DNA from: an uncultured Pseudomonadales bacterium
GTDB taxonomy: Bacteria > Pseudomonadota > Gammaproteobacteria > Pseudomonadales > Cellvibrionaceae
Direction of reading: 5' to 3'
DNA: 44,000 bases
NCBI GenBank assembly: GCA_947494095.1
Contig: CANLTI010000045.1
Location: 1-44,000 of the forward strand
Part shown: positions 27,503 to 35,777 of the stretch, one piece after another
How positions within the stretch are numbered: position 1 is the first letter of the stretch
Layout of the letters: each line of letters begins with the position of its first letter
The notes under the pieces: generated by a model
Databases searched by the model: none
What the model was told of the DNA's origin: nothing
Seen by the model: only the letters and a program-made list of their open reading frames with translations
Program-made: the position numbers and the translations under genes

Positions 27503-28747
27503 ATGACCTATTTTGATTGCGTAGTAATTGGCGGTGGCGCGGCTGGTTTAATGTGTGCGGCACAGGCCGGTTTGCTCGGTAAAAGCGTGACAGTGCTCGA
27601 TCATGCTAACAAAGTAGGCAAAAAAATCCTCATGTCGGGGGGTGGCCGCTGCAATTTTACTAATTACTTTGTGGAGCCTAGTAACTATCTCAGTGCTAAT
27701 CCGCATTTTTGTAAGTCAGCACTTAGCCGCTATACCCAGTACGACTTTTTAGCGCTAGTGGGTCGGCATCAGCTCGCTTACCATGAAAAAACACTCGGGC
27801 AGCTGTTTTGCGACAACAAAGCCAAAGATATTCTCAATATTTTGCTAGATGAATGCGATAGCGCCGGCGTGCGTATTGCCACGCAGTGCAGTATTCATAG
27901 CGTTAAGCGTATAGAGCCGCAAGCCGGTAACGACCATGATGGCGCAACAGCGCCAAGGTATGAGCTGGCCACAAGCCAAGGTGCTGTGCAGTGCCACTCT
28001 TTGGTGATTGCAACAGGTGGGTTGTCTATTCCTACTATGGGTGCCACGGGCTTGGGTTACGACTTAGCGAAGCAGTTTGGCTTAAGAATAACGCCCAAGC
28101 ACGCCGCTTTAGTGCCCTTTACGTTTAAAGGGCCTTTGCTGGCGCTGGCGCAAAGCCTTGCAGGGGTGGCGCTGCCGGTGACGATCGAGTGTGATAATAC
28201 GAGCTATGGCTACCAAAGCTTTAAAGAAGCTCTCCTTTTTACCCATAAAGGCATCAGTGGCCCAGCAGTCTTACAGATTTCTAACTATTGGATGCCCGAC
28301 GACACCTTAAATATTAATTTTTTACCCGATCATGACTTGGCTGCGCAGCTTACCCAGTGGCAGCAAGAGGGCCAAAAAGCCGAGCTTAAAACGCTGCTGA
28401 GCCGGTTACTGCCTAAGCGCTTTGTCTTAGCTTGGTTAGCCTATGACACCCAGCTAGCTAGCTTGGCCGAAAAAACAGTAGTACAGCTTGAACCCAAAGA
28501 CACAGCAGCGCTGACGCAAGCGTTGCACCACTGGCCGTGTGTACCCGCCGGTACTGAAGGCTATAAAACCGCCGAAGTCACACGCGGAGGTATTAACACC
28601 GATGATGTGTCCTCAAAAACCTTTGAAGCCAAAGCAGCACCCGGTTTATTTTTTGTGGGCGAAGTATTAGATGTCACGGGTTGGCTGGGCGGTTTTAATT
28701 TTCAATGGGCATGGGCCAGTGGTTATTGTGCCGCGCAATATGTGTAA
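27503..28747 (+). CDS. YhiN/HI0933-family FAD-dependent oxidoreductase
   Basis: 414 residues from the ATG at 27503, which begins MTYFDCVVIGGGAAG; the open frame upstream is only read-through across the tamA promoter region. FAD is bound by the Rossmann motif GGGAAGLMCA. Other family marks are MSGGGRCNFTN, ATGGLSIPTMGATG, a K-H-A-A-L-V-P segment, and the C-terminal GEVLDVTGWLGGFNFQWAW. Members are flavoproteins whose physiological reaction is not settled. It is divergent from tamA with about 90 bp between. Confidence 0.94.
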   Translation: MTYFDCVVIGGGAAGLMCAAQAGLLGKSVTVLDHANKVGKKILMSGGGRCNFTNYFVEPSNYLSANPHFCKSALSRYTQYDFLALVGRHQLAYHEKTLGQLFCDNKAKDILNILLDECDSAGVRIATQCSIHSVKRIEPQAGNDHDGATAPRYELATSQGAVQCHSLVIATGGLSIPTMGATGLGYDLAKQFGLRITPKHAALVPFTFKGPLLALAQSLAGVALPVTIECDNTSYGYQSFKEALLFTHKGISGPAVLQISNYWMPDDTLNINFLPDHDLAAQLTQWQQEGQKAELKTLLSRLLPKRFVLAWLAYDTQLASLAEKTVVQLEPKDTAALTQALHHWPCVPAGTEGYKTAEVTRGGINTDDVSSKTFEAKAAPGLFFVGEVLDVTGWLGGFNFQWAWASGYCAAQYV

Positions 28748-29145
28748 ATCGTGGTTTTAGATGATTTCAGATGGTTTTAATCTGTAGTTTTAAGGTATGG
28801 TCAAAAAGTCCATGCGATTGTGCATGATGCTTACTGCGCACATGATGAGGGGCGAGGCAATAATAGTGTGTCCAATTATAGACGTAGGTTTCTGTTTTCT
28901 CGGCAAGGCGCTCGAAGGTACGTAGCCTGGGCATGTAACGCTTTGAGCAACGCATTTAGACATTGCAGGAGCCCTTTATTAGACATTGCACCTGTATAAG
29001 GATATGCAAGATTAGACTTTGCAGGAGCATAAAGTCGAGCAGCATAATGTCGAGTAGAGGAAGTAGAAAACAGGTATTATTGGATTATGTATTTTTTCCT
29101 CCTCCCTTAGCGCTTAAATGCGAAAAATAAAAGGAATACGGCACT
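28748..29145. other. Repeat-filled intergenic region
   Basis: About 400 bp without a gene. Its right part (28855-29110) is copy A of the second repeat family. The left 100 bp shows nothing I can name. The ribosome site AAGGAA for the next gene lies near 29131-29136. Confidence 0.6.
28855..29110 (+). repeat. Dispersed repeat family 2, copy A
   Basis: About 256 bp. Landmarks in order are aggcaataatagtgtgtc, ttctgttttctcggcaagg, gtagcctggg, degenerate attagacattgca units, a GACTTT/AAAGTC hairpin unit (29015-29036), cataatgtcgag, and a tail reading attggattatgtatttttt. Copy B (30726-31140, split by a MITE) and copy C (32761-32882, inverted) share these landmarks in the same order. No terminal inverted repeats or coding capacity were seen. 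Confidence 0.8.
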
Positions 29146-29547
29146 ATGAAAAAAATTATTCTAGAAATATACGCTTTGGCTGTTTGTTTTTTTAGCGTGG
29201 CTTGTTTTATGCTCATATTTGGTTTGCTGTTGTGGGACGGGATTGAGCTGTCTGCCCCCGAGTTTACGCTCAATAGCTACGATTATGAGTGTCATCAATC
29301 TGATGAGGCCTATAAATACTGTAAAGAAACAGATCACAAATATGCACGTAAAGACGCACCCGAGACCTTTCCTGTGGGGCAAGAGCTGACCAAAACTAGG
29401 GTTCAATCATATGAGAAAGTCATTAAATCCGAGCGTAGGCAAGCGCTGCAAAGCTCGGTGCAAAAGCTTATCATATTGCTGATAGGCGGATTCATTTTTG
29501 TGATTCATTGGCGACTGGCTAAAAGTGCTCGTAGCCACAGCGTATAA
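29146..29547 (+). CDS. Small membrane protein of unknown function
   Basis: 133 residues with a membrane helix at each end (about 5-30 and 105-124) and a polar loop between. The loop holds two cysteines (YECHQ and YKYCKE, about 15 residues apart) and many charged residues. The topology suggests the loop faces the periplasm, where the cysteines could form a disulphide (inference). A ribosome site AAGGAA stands about 9 bases before the ATG. I do not recognise the family. It is flanked upstream by a repeat and converges with the hydrolase gene, which ends 7 bases after it. Confidence 0.75.
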   Translation: MKKIILEIYALAVCFFSVACFMLIFGLLLWDGIELSAPEFTLNSYDYECHQSDEAYKYCKETDHKYARKDAPETFPVGQELTKTRVQSYEKVIKSERRQALQSSVQKLIILLIGGFIFVIHWRLAKSARSHSV

Positions 29548-29554
29548 GCGACGC

Positions 29555-30613
29555 TTATTGTGTGGATGTTTTTTGCCCGATAAGGGCTTGCCACCATCGT
29601 GGTGTGTTGCGTGGTGCTTTAATACTAGTGCTTTCGCCAAATACCGGTGTAATGAGCATCACTTGCTGTGCATTGGCCTGCACTAAGGCTCTTTCGAGGG
29701 GGTCGTACCAATCGTGCAAGGCCAGATCAAATGATGAGTTATGAACAGGCATCATCGCGGCGCCTTTGACATCAATATGCGCCTGTACACTTTGTTCGGG
29801 CAGCATATGAATGTCATGCCAAAGCTTATTGTAAGCGCCTGTTTCAATTAAGGTCATATCAAAGGGACCTAGGCGCTCACCAATGTCTTTAAAGCCTTTA
29901 AAGTAACCCGAGTCGCCACTGTAGAAAATATTAGTATCGCTCCCTTTAACGGCCCAGCCCGCCCACAGTGTTGTATCTTTATCAAAAATACCGCGGCCCG
30001 AAAAGTGCTGCGCTGGCGTAGCGGTGTAGGTGTGAGAACCAATGGTTGTGGCCTCCCACCAATTGAGCTCGATAATTTTCGAGTCGGGTATGCCCCACTC
30101 CCTTAAGCGCTCGCCCACTTTTAAGGGCGTGATAAAGTGCGCTACTTTTGCACTGAGAGTCCTAATACTATGCTTATCGAGGTGATCATAATGATCGTGG
30201 CTAATGAGTACGGCGGCAATGTTAGGCAGCGCTTCGAGTGTAATGGGCAGCTCATGAAAGCGCTTGGGGCCGGCCCATTGCACAGGCGATACACGCTCAC
30301 TAAAGACCGGGTCGATTAAAATAAATGACTGATCTAAGTAAATAAGTGTTGTTGAGTGCGATAGCTTAATCACTTGATCATCGCCTTGGGCTTGTATGGC
30401 GGCGATAGAGACAGGCTGTATAGGAATACGCGACAGCGGTGTGGGCTCATTGCGCTCGGCAAGTGCGTAGGCCTTAATGACGTTAAATAAAGCGCCTATA
30501 TTGGTTTGGTAATGAGTGTCGCTGTTACTAAAGCGCTCAATGGTGGGTTTTAGCTCCATCGCTATCACCACAATGGCTACAGCTGCGCCAATGAACAAAC
30601 GGGTATGTCGCAT
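29555..30613 (-). CDS. Metallo-beta-lactamase-fold hydrolase (NAPE-PLD/UlaG-like)
   Basis: 352 residues. An N-terminal membrane helix or signal anchor (about 4-22) is followed by an MBL domain with the zinc motif HDHYDHLD (about 136-143), a further histidine in TPAQHFSGRG, the GDSGYF aspartate and a late histidine in MPVHNSSFDL. The AQHFSGR and PVH motifs are those of the group related to N-acyl-phosphatidylethanolamine phospholipase D, so a phospholipase-like activity at the periplasmic face is possible, but the substrate is not known. Confidence 0.88.
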   Translation of the reverse strand: MRHTRLFIGAAVAIVVIAMELKPTIERFSNSDTHYQTNIGALFNVIKAYALAERNEPTPLSRIPIQPVSIAAIQAQGDDQVIKLSHSTTLIYLDQSFILIDPVFSERVSPVQWAGPKRFHELPITLEALPNIAAVLISHDHYDHLDKHSIRTLSAKVAHFITPLKVGERLREWGIPDSKIIELNWWEATTIGSHTYTATPAQHFSGRGIFDKDTTLWAGWAVKGSDTNIFYSGDSGYFKGFKDIGERLGPFDMTLIETGAYNKLWHDIHMLPEQSVQAHIDVKGAAMMPVHNSSFDLALHDWYDPLERALVQANAQQVMLITPVFGESTSIKAPRNTPRWWQALIGQKTSTQ

Positions 30614-30742
30614 ATTGAATCCAATCAGTATATTGCAGTGTGCAGCTTATAGAGCCCGACAAAAAAGTAAACCGCTTGGGGTAAAGTCGTACCCCCGACT
30701 GAGAATTCATTATTTAGCCTTGCTTAGGGGTGAGGTAATAAT

Positions 30743-30750
30743 AGTTTTTC
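30743..30750 (+). repeat. Target-site duplication of MITE copy 2, left
   Basis: AGTTTTTC, repeated exactly at 30960-30967. Confidence 0.9.
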
Positions 30751-30959
30751 GTAACTATTCAGAGGTGAGTAAATCGGGCGCTAATGAATCATTTGCTGGG
30801 CCGCTCAAGCCATCTGCGACTTTGTGCTCCTGCAAAGTCTACCCCCACGCATCCATGCTGGGGCGGTCGCTATACAAGCGCTCCCGGCGCTTAAATGCCC
30901 AGAAAATAATCCATCAGCACCCTATCAGGTGAGATTTTTCAGCTGAGCTGAATAGTTAC
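30751..30959 (-). mobile_element. MITE-like element (complete copy 2, inverted)
   Basis: 209 bp with perfect 12-bp inverted termini, GTAACTATTCAG (30751-30762) and CTGAATAGTTAC (30948-30959). The flanks carry a perfect 8-bp duplication (AGTTTTTC). The body is nearly identical to the reverse complement of 10048-10257, including the GACTTTG/CAAAGTC hairpin (30818-30839). It is non-coding and lies within repeat copy B. Confidence 0.93.
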
Positions 30960-30967
30960 AGTTTTTC
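30960..30967 (+). repeat. Target-site duplication of MITE copy 2, right
   Basis: AGTTTTTC, identical to 30743-30750. Confidence 0.9.
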
Positions 30968-31288
30968 AATGAGACGTAGCGTTCTGTTTTCTCGGCAAGG
31001 CGCACGAAGGGGTGTAGCCTGGGACGCCTTGATCAACGCATCGGGGCAGGAGCCCCTATTAGCATTGCACGAGCATAATGTCGAGCAGAGGCAGTAGAAG
31101 CACGTATTATTGGATCATGTATTTTTTCCTCGTCCTTTAGACCGCAGCGTATAATGCAAGGCTATGAAATACGGCTTGTATCTGTAGCCCGCTTGAAGCG
31201 ACCCCAAGCGTTAAAAAACGATAGGCAGTATGACGAGCCATTACTGTATTTTATACGAATCAATTGATACCTTACACTAGGAGTAATT

Positions 31289-32410
31289 ATGCACATCAGT
31301 AGTAGTTTTGATGCCGGTAATATTGAGGTGCTTGATTGCACCAAAGCCAATGATATTCAGTTGGCTATTCGCAAAGACAACCAATCTGATTTTTATCAGT
31401 GGTTTTATTTTAGGCTCACCGGTGCACAGGGCCAGCCTTGTACGCTTAATATTACCAATGCAGGTGGCGCAGCTTATGTTGATGGTTTTAAAGGCTATCA
31501 AACGGTTGCATCGTATGATCGTGAAAATTGGTTTAGAGTGGATACTCAGTTTGACGGCGAAACGTTGAGCATTGATCACACACCGATGACAAACAGTATC
31601 TATTTTGCTTACTTTGCCCCTTACTCAATGGAGCGTCATGCCGATTTAATTGGCTGGGCAAGCACTGACTCACAAGTGACTTACGAGCGCCTCGGTGCAA
31701 CACTTGATGGTCAAGATATGGATTTACTGATTGTGGGTGATCGAGCAGCACATAAAAAAAATGTGTGGGTTATTGCCCGCCAGCACCCCGGCGAGAGCAT
31801 GGCGCAATGGTGTGCCGAAGGGTTTCTTGAGCGTTTGTTAGATGATGCTGATCCGGCTGCGCGCGAGCTACTCAATCAGGCCAATGTGTATGTTGTACCC
31901 AATATGAACCCTGACGGCAGCCGTCGTGGGCACTTGCGTACTAACGCTGTGGGCAGCAACCTTAACCGTGAGTGGCAAAACCCCAGCGCCGAAAAAAGCC
32001 CAGAGGTTTTGCATGTATTAAACAAAATGCATAGTACAGGTGTTGATTTTTGTTTAGATATGCATGGTGATGAAGCCTTACCTTATAATTTTATTGCCGG
32101 TGCCGAAGGTATCGCCGCATGGAATGATGATAAACAAGCTGAGCTAGATTTTTACAAAAATCAATTAATGGCTAGCAATCCCGATTTCCAAATAGCCAAA
32201 GGATATCCCGTTGCCGCAAAAGGCACCGCAAACTTAACGGTATGCACTAATTTTATTGCCCATACTTTTAATTGCTTATCGATGACGCTAGAAATGCCTT
32301 TTAAAGATACGATTGAATCACCCAATACCATTGAAGGCTGGTCGCCTGCGCGCAGTAAGCACTTAGGGGCTTCAAACCTTGGTGCTATATTGAGATATCT
32401 ACAGCGCTGA
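31289..32410 (+). CDS. M14-family carboxypeptidase, cytosolic (CCP) type
   Basis: 373 residues without a signal peptide. An N-terminal beta-rich domain (about 1-125), typical of cytosolic carboxypeptidases, precedes the zinc peptidase domain. Zinc ligands are H166 and E169 (RQHPGESMAQW) and H259 (DMHGDE); the general base is E335 (LEMPF); NMNPDG and SNLNREW bind the substrate terminus. Eukaryotic relatives trim glutamates from tubulin; the bacterial substrate is unknown. The AGGAG ribosome site supports the start. It ends at a strong terminator and stands alone. Confidence 0.94.
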   Translation: MHISSSFDAGNIEVLDCTKANDIQLAIRKDNQSDFYQWFYFRLTGAQGQPCTLNITNAGGAAYVDGFKGYQTVASYDRENWFRVDTQFDGETLSIDHTPMTNSIYFAYFAPYSMERHADLIGWASTDSQVTYERLGATLDGQDMDLLIVGDRAAHKKNVWVIARQHPGESMAQWCAEGFLERLLDDADPAARELLNQANVYVVPNMNPDGSRRGHLRTNAVGSNLNREWQNPSAEKSPEVLHVLNKMHSTGVDFCLDMHGDEALPYNFIAGAEGIAAWNDDKQAELDFYKNQLMASNPDFQIAKGYPVAAKGTANLTVCTNFIAHTFNCLSMTLEMPFKDTIESPNTIEGWSPARSKHLGASNLGAILRYLQR

Positions 32411-32454
32411 TTTGAAAGTTACCAGCTATACGTTAATGACTGCTTAAAATAATT

Positions 32455-32486
32455 AAAAGCCCTGTAGTATGGACTACAGGGCTTTT
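32455..32486 (+). terminator. Rho-independent terminator of the carboxypeptidase gene
   Basis: A 13-bp stem (AAAAGCCCTGTAG / CTACAGGGCTTTT) with loop TATGGA, followed by a run of T. Confidence 0.93.
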
Positions 32487-32760
32487 TTTTAATATTTTTT
32501 TAGTAAATGTAATATGTCATTGTGTAGATATTACAAAATGAAATATCTAATGCCTTTTAATTTTAAAATTTAGTTATATTAAATAAAAAATCTAGTAAAA
32601 ATTGAATTATCGTCTAGAGTCATAGGGTCGGTAATATTATTTTTTCGATAATCGGAAAAATAATATAAGTCGATGTCGTATTAATACACTGGTATGAATA
32701 TTGGCGCCGATTTTTATAATATCTCATGTGTATAGTATTTAGGGCCTTACAGTTTGGCGG

Positions 32761-32882
32761 GTGAGTAAAAAATACATGATTCTCCTGCCCTGATGCGTTC
32801 TTAAAACGTTATATGCCCTAGCATGCGCCCCTTGCCGAGAAAACAGGAGTCTACGCCTAATTTTGACACACTATTATTGCCT
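32761..32882 (-). repeat. Dispersed repeat family 2, copy C (short, inverted)
   Basis: On the minus strand it runs aggcaataatagtgtgtca, cctgttttctcggcaagg, a gcgcatgctagggc segment, cgcatcagggcagg, then the tail atcatgtattttttactc. It has the same order as copies A and B but lacks their middle block with the GACTTT hairpin. Confidence 0.7.
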
Positions 32883-32974
32883 GGATCCTAAGTAATATTT
32901 ATCGATTTTGACGAGGGGTTATTGATTGCGGTATTGCTTTATGCCGAAGGCAAGAATGATGATCTTCGTAGTAA

Positions 32975-33121
32975 TGCAGGCTACATTCCAAGGTCGCTTT
33001 TAACATTGACCTTATACGCAACGATACTGATAATGGCGACATTGTTGTTGGTATTCAAAAATTCGAGCAAACATTACTACGCGTTGGTGTAGATAGTGTT
33101 TTTTTAAGGAATTCTATATGA
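32975..33121 (+). pseudogene. Possible 3' remnant of a lost gene upstream of the PstS-like gene
   Basis: A 48-codon stretch without a start codon, opened by a stop at 32972 and closed by a TGA that overlaps the next ATG (ATGA, 33118-33121), as genes in an operon do. The peptide (…FNIDLIRNDTDNGD, IVVGIQKFEQTLLRVGVDSVF…) has an alternating beta-like pattern and looks protein-like. Small PstS-like proteins often follow a porin-like outer-membrane protein gene, so this could be its last strands. A second open frame overlaps it, so the evidence is weak. Confidence 0.3.
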
Positions 33122-33528
33122 AAACTCAACTGTGCCTGGTTCCGTTTATTTTTTTTAGTATTACTGCATTGGCCGATGTTGCTGTAGTGGTCCATCCATC
33201 TAATACCAATGCTATGGACACTAAAGTGATTGGACGTGTGTTTACGGGTAAGATTAAAGCCTTTCCGGATGATAGCCGTGCAGTGCCTATTAACCAGCAA
33301 GCCTCAAGCCCCTTAGCGAATGAGTTTAATCGCAAGGTGCTGCGTAAAAGCTCTAGTCAATTAAAAGCTTATTGGTCAAAACGTTTATTTACCGGTAAAG
33401 GTACTCCGCCTAAAGAGGTGGGCAGCGATGCTGATATGATTGAGCTTGTAGCATCTAACCCTAATTTTATTGGGTATGTTGATGCGAGCATGGTGACCGA
33501 TAAAGTCAAAGTGATTTCGACTTTTTAA
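33118..33528 (+). CDS. Small PstS-like periplasmic substrate-binding protein
   Basis: 136 residues with a signal peptide (MKTQ...ITALA, cut at about 19). The mature part resembles a shortened PBP-like/PstS domain: VVVHPSN at the start, KVIGRVFTGK, then a NEFNRKVL helix, AYWSKRLFTGKG and IGYVDASMV. It is about half the size of PstS of Pst transporters and has no transporter genes near it, so it probably acts in sensing or as an accessory protein rather than in classical phosphate uptake. The AAGGAA ribosome site supports the start. Confidence 0.85.
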   Translation: MKTQLCLVPFIFFSITALADVAVVVHPSNTNAMDTKVIGRVFTGKIKAFPDDSRAVPINQQASSPLANEFNRKVLRKSSSQLKAYWSKRLFTGKGTPPKEVGSDADMIELVASNPNFIGYVDASMVTDKVKVISTF

Positions 33529-33559
33529 TAATACATTTTAGTGCTAATTGAATAAAATA

Positions 33560-33587
33560 AAAAAGGAGCCAATATAGGCTCCTTTTT
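33560..33587. terminator. Bidirectional terminator
   Basis: An 11-bp perfect stem (AAAAAGGAGCC / GGCTCCTTTTT) with a 6-base loop and T-runs on both strands, between convergent genes. Confidence 0.92.
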
Positions 33588-33641
33588 TATGTGCTGTTAG
33601 GCCTGTATTTTAGTGCGCCTATGCTTGCATGAGTACAGATG

Positions 33642-35777
33642 CTATTGTGAGCAATCGCTGGGCATGCCCCAAGGCCCAATAAGGCGCGCGCTAAATTTAT
33701 CGGTAACGGCGTTGACCGATGCGACAAAATCACACATGGCAAGTTTGGGTGTATCACGCTCAGTTTTTTTGGCGATTTCTTTGAATATATCGCGTATGGC
33801 ATCGGGTGACTCGGCCTGCACAATACGGTACATCATTGCGGCAATAAGATCATGCGGGTTATAGCCTTGGCTTGATCCGGTAATAAAGGTTTCATGAAAC
33901 TTTAAGGTTTCGTTTTCCCATTTATTGAGGCGATCTAATAAGCGTCCAGGGGTTGAGCCCGTTGATTCTAGGGCGCTATCGCCACCGAGTGCGTGCATAC
34001 AAATGCCAGCCATTGTATGTGGCATGCCAGCGCTCCAGCCTGTTTTTGGCCAAATCCCTTTATTGTAAAAAGGTTCAGCGCGACCACCTCGGCCCATTTC
34101 ATAATAGAGTATCCAATGAGGTAAGACGCTATTAGGGGCATTGGCAGCACTCGTTGCATAGCCTCTTGAAGCTTGCGCTTTTAATTTATTGCCGCACCCA
34201 GCGGCATTGACTGTACCGCATAACATAGGGCTATCATCAACAACCGCTAGAACTTTTTTGGAGCCAAAGTTAGCATCATTTTCGAGATAGGCCGCACGAT
34301 CAAGTACTTTTTCATAGAGCCCATTACACTGCTGATACCACGTAAGCCAGCGATCAGCATTCTCTTGAGAGACGTCATCCCAAGTGTAATAAATAATATT
34401 ATCTAGGCCCCAAGCATGCTCCACAATGGTTCCGTTGCTAAATGACTTAAAGGGTTTTTTACCATGATAAATGGCTTTGGGTTTAGGTGCTGAGGCACTA
34501 TCAACAATCGAAAATTTAAGCGTTTTGGTATTGTCTGGAGTGCCGTTTGCGTTAAACTTTTTATAAGCCGAAATATGAATAGTAAAGTCGCCTTGACCAG
34601 CAGCCCAAGGGTTGTAATCTTTAATATCAGGCCCTTGACCTGCAATAGAAAAAGGCGCGCCGTTGGCAATGTGTGTGGTATCGCCATTAATATCATATTT
34701 TACTGAGCGTGTTGCTGAGCTACTAATAGCCTCTAAACTAATAAAGCGATTGGTTAAAGCGGCTAAGTCAATGATTTGATCATCCACTATTTCGGCAATG
34801 ACTTGGTCGGTGACCGCATCAATTAAATTCACTTTTAGTATATTGGCTAAAGCGGTGGTGCAGCCGGTTGAGTCAACGGGTGCTTGGCTGGGTGTTAAGT
34901 AGCATTGATCGGCGTTATTGCTAATACCATCTTGGTCATCATCAGCGGTAGCAGGGGCTAAGCGTATAATTTTAATACCGGCCACACTGGCATTATTTTT
35001 AAGTGTTTTAAACTCGATATTAATAATATCGTCTTCGATAGCTAAAAAGCTAAAGGCTTTTTTGAAGGCAATGTTTTTGCCGCCAGCAGTGGCGTGGATA
35101 TCTAGTTGCTCGATGACGTTGTCACCCTCGATTAAGACATCTTGAAGGCGCTGATTATTCGCATCCCAAAACGTTTCATTAAACAGTAGCTCTACGGTAT
35201 AGCTAGTTTCGCTTTTAACAGGAATGGCATAGGTAAAATTACCGAAGCGTAATGAATTAAAAATGGGGTCGTCTTGGGTATTGGCAATGGCATTATTTTT
35301 GACGGAAACTGAGCCGTCTTTAAAGTGGGTATCGGCGGCGTAAAGGGTATTGTCATTGCTATAGTACAGTGTACTGCCGGCATTAATACCAAAGGCTTCT
35401 ACCGCCACCATTTGGCTAATGGCGCAACCGTTTGTATCAACGCTACTGTTTGGCGGTGTTTGCGGGCACAGGTCTTGTGTATTAATCACTTGGTCTTGAT
35501 CGGTATCTAATTGCACCGCCGAGCAGCCCAGATTGTTAACAGTCGCTTGCGGGGCGGTATTGGGGCATTGATCGACAGAATTTAAAATACCATCTTTATC
35601 TTTGTCTGTATCAGGCGCAGGAGTTTCAGGTTCCATGACGGACGATGGGCAATCGGGGTTGGCCTCTGAGGGGCAATCATTAACGGTTGTGGAGCTGGCC
35701 GAAGAGCCCCCGCAAGCGCCTAAAAGGCTAATGATGGTGAGCGTTAATATAAGACGGAAAAAACGATTACAGGTCAT
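33642..35777 (-). CDS. Lipoprotein with TSP3 repeats, malectin-like domain and unknown C-terminal domain
   Basis: 711 residues. The signal peptide ends in lipobox LLGAC22. Next come thrombospondin type 3 calcium-binding repeats (DTDKDKDGILNSVDQCP and a second unit) at about 50-140, then a malectin-like carbohydrate-binding domain (about 147-275: VEAFGINAGST..., ...FNETFWD..., ...VAGIKIIRL). A third TSP3 unit (DDDQDGISNNADQC) follows, then a beta-rich domain. The C-terminal roughly 230 residues, with ILYYEMGRGGRAEPFYNKGI and GMPHTMAGICMHALGGD, form a domain I do not recognise; the order (binding modules then globular domain) suggests a secreted enzyme on polysaccharide or glycoprotein. No HExxH motif is visible. 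Monocistronic. Confidence 0.85.
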   Translation of the reverse strand: MTCNRFFRLILTLTIISLLGACGGSSASSTTVNDCPSEANPDCPSSVMEPETPAPDTDKDKDGILNSVDQCPNTAPQATVNNLGCSAVQLDTDQDQVINTQDLCPQTPPNSSVDTNGCAISQMVAVEAFGINAGSTLYYSNDNTLYAADTHFKDGSVSVKNNAIANTQDDPIFNSLRFGNFTYAIPVKSETSYTVELLFNETFWDANNQRLQDVLIEGDNVIEQLDIHATAGGKNIAFKKAFSFLAIEDDIINIEFKTLKNNASVAGIKIIRLAPATADDDQDGISNNADQCYLTPSQAPVDSTGCTTALANILKVNLIDAVTDQVIAEIVDDQIIDLAALTNRFISLEAISSSATRSVKYDINGDTTHIANGAPFSIAGQGPDIKDYNPWAAGQGDFTIHISAYKKFNANGTPDNTKTLKFSIVDSASAPKPKAIYHGKKPFKSFSNGTIVEHAWGLDNIIYYTWDDVSQENADRWLTWYQQCNGLYEKVLDRAAYLENDANFGSKKVLAVVDDSPMLCGTVNAAGCGNKLKAQASRGYATSAANAPNSVLPHWILYYEMGRGGRAEPFYNKGIWPKTGWSAGMPHTMAGICMHALGGDSALESTGSTPGRLLDRLNKWENETLKFHETFITGSSQGYNPHDLIAAMMYRIVQAESPDAIRDIFKEIAKKTERDTPKLAMCDFVASVNAVTDKFSARLIGPWGMPSDCSQ

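Larger units (their letters stand above)
30726..31140 (+). repeat. Dispersed repeat family 2, copy B, interrupted by a MITE
   Basis: The left part, 30726-30750 (aggggtgaggtaataatag...), and the right part, from 30960 (...gagacgtagcgttctgttttctcgg... to attttttcctcgtcctttag), join into one repeat like copy A if the MITE and one target duplication are removed. It ends in the same tail as copy A (gtattattggat-atgtatttttt). Confidence 0.8.
30614..31288. other. Intergenic region with nested repeats
   Basis: 675 bp, no gene. Its centre is a family-2 repeat (copy B) split by MITE copy 2. The remaining flanks must hold promoters for the divergent hydrolase and carboxypeptidase genes. An AGGAG ribosome site lies near 31279, before the ATG at 31289. 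Confidence 0.65.
32411..33117. other. AT-rich intergenic region with repeat and gene remnant
   Basis: 707 bp. After the terminator come about 270 bp of very AT-rich DNA in which I see no gene, then repeat copy C (32761-32882), then a short open stretch (32975-33121) that may be the end of a lost gene. Confidence 0.6.

Noticed and set aside
32886..33092. Open frame with a membrane-like stretch (SLLTLTLYATILIMATLLL) overlapping the possible remnant
   Set aside because: It has no proper start codon or ribosome site and conflicts with the other frame, which ends at the ATGA junction and looks more protein-like.
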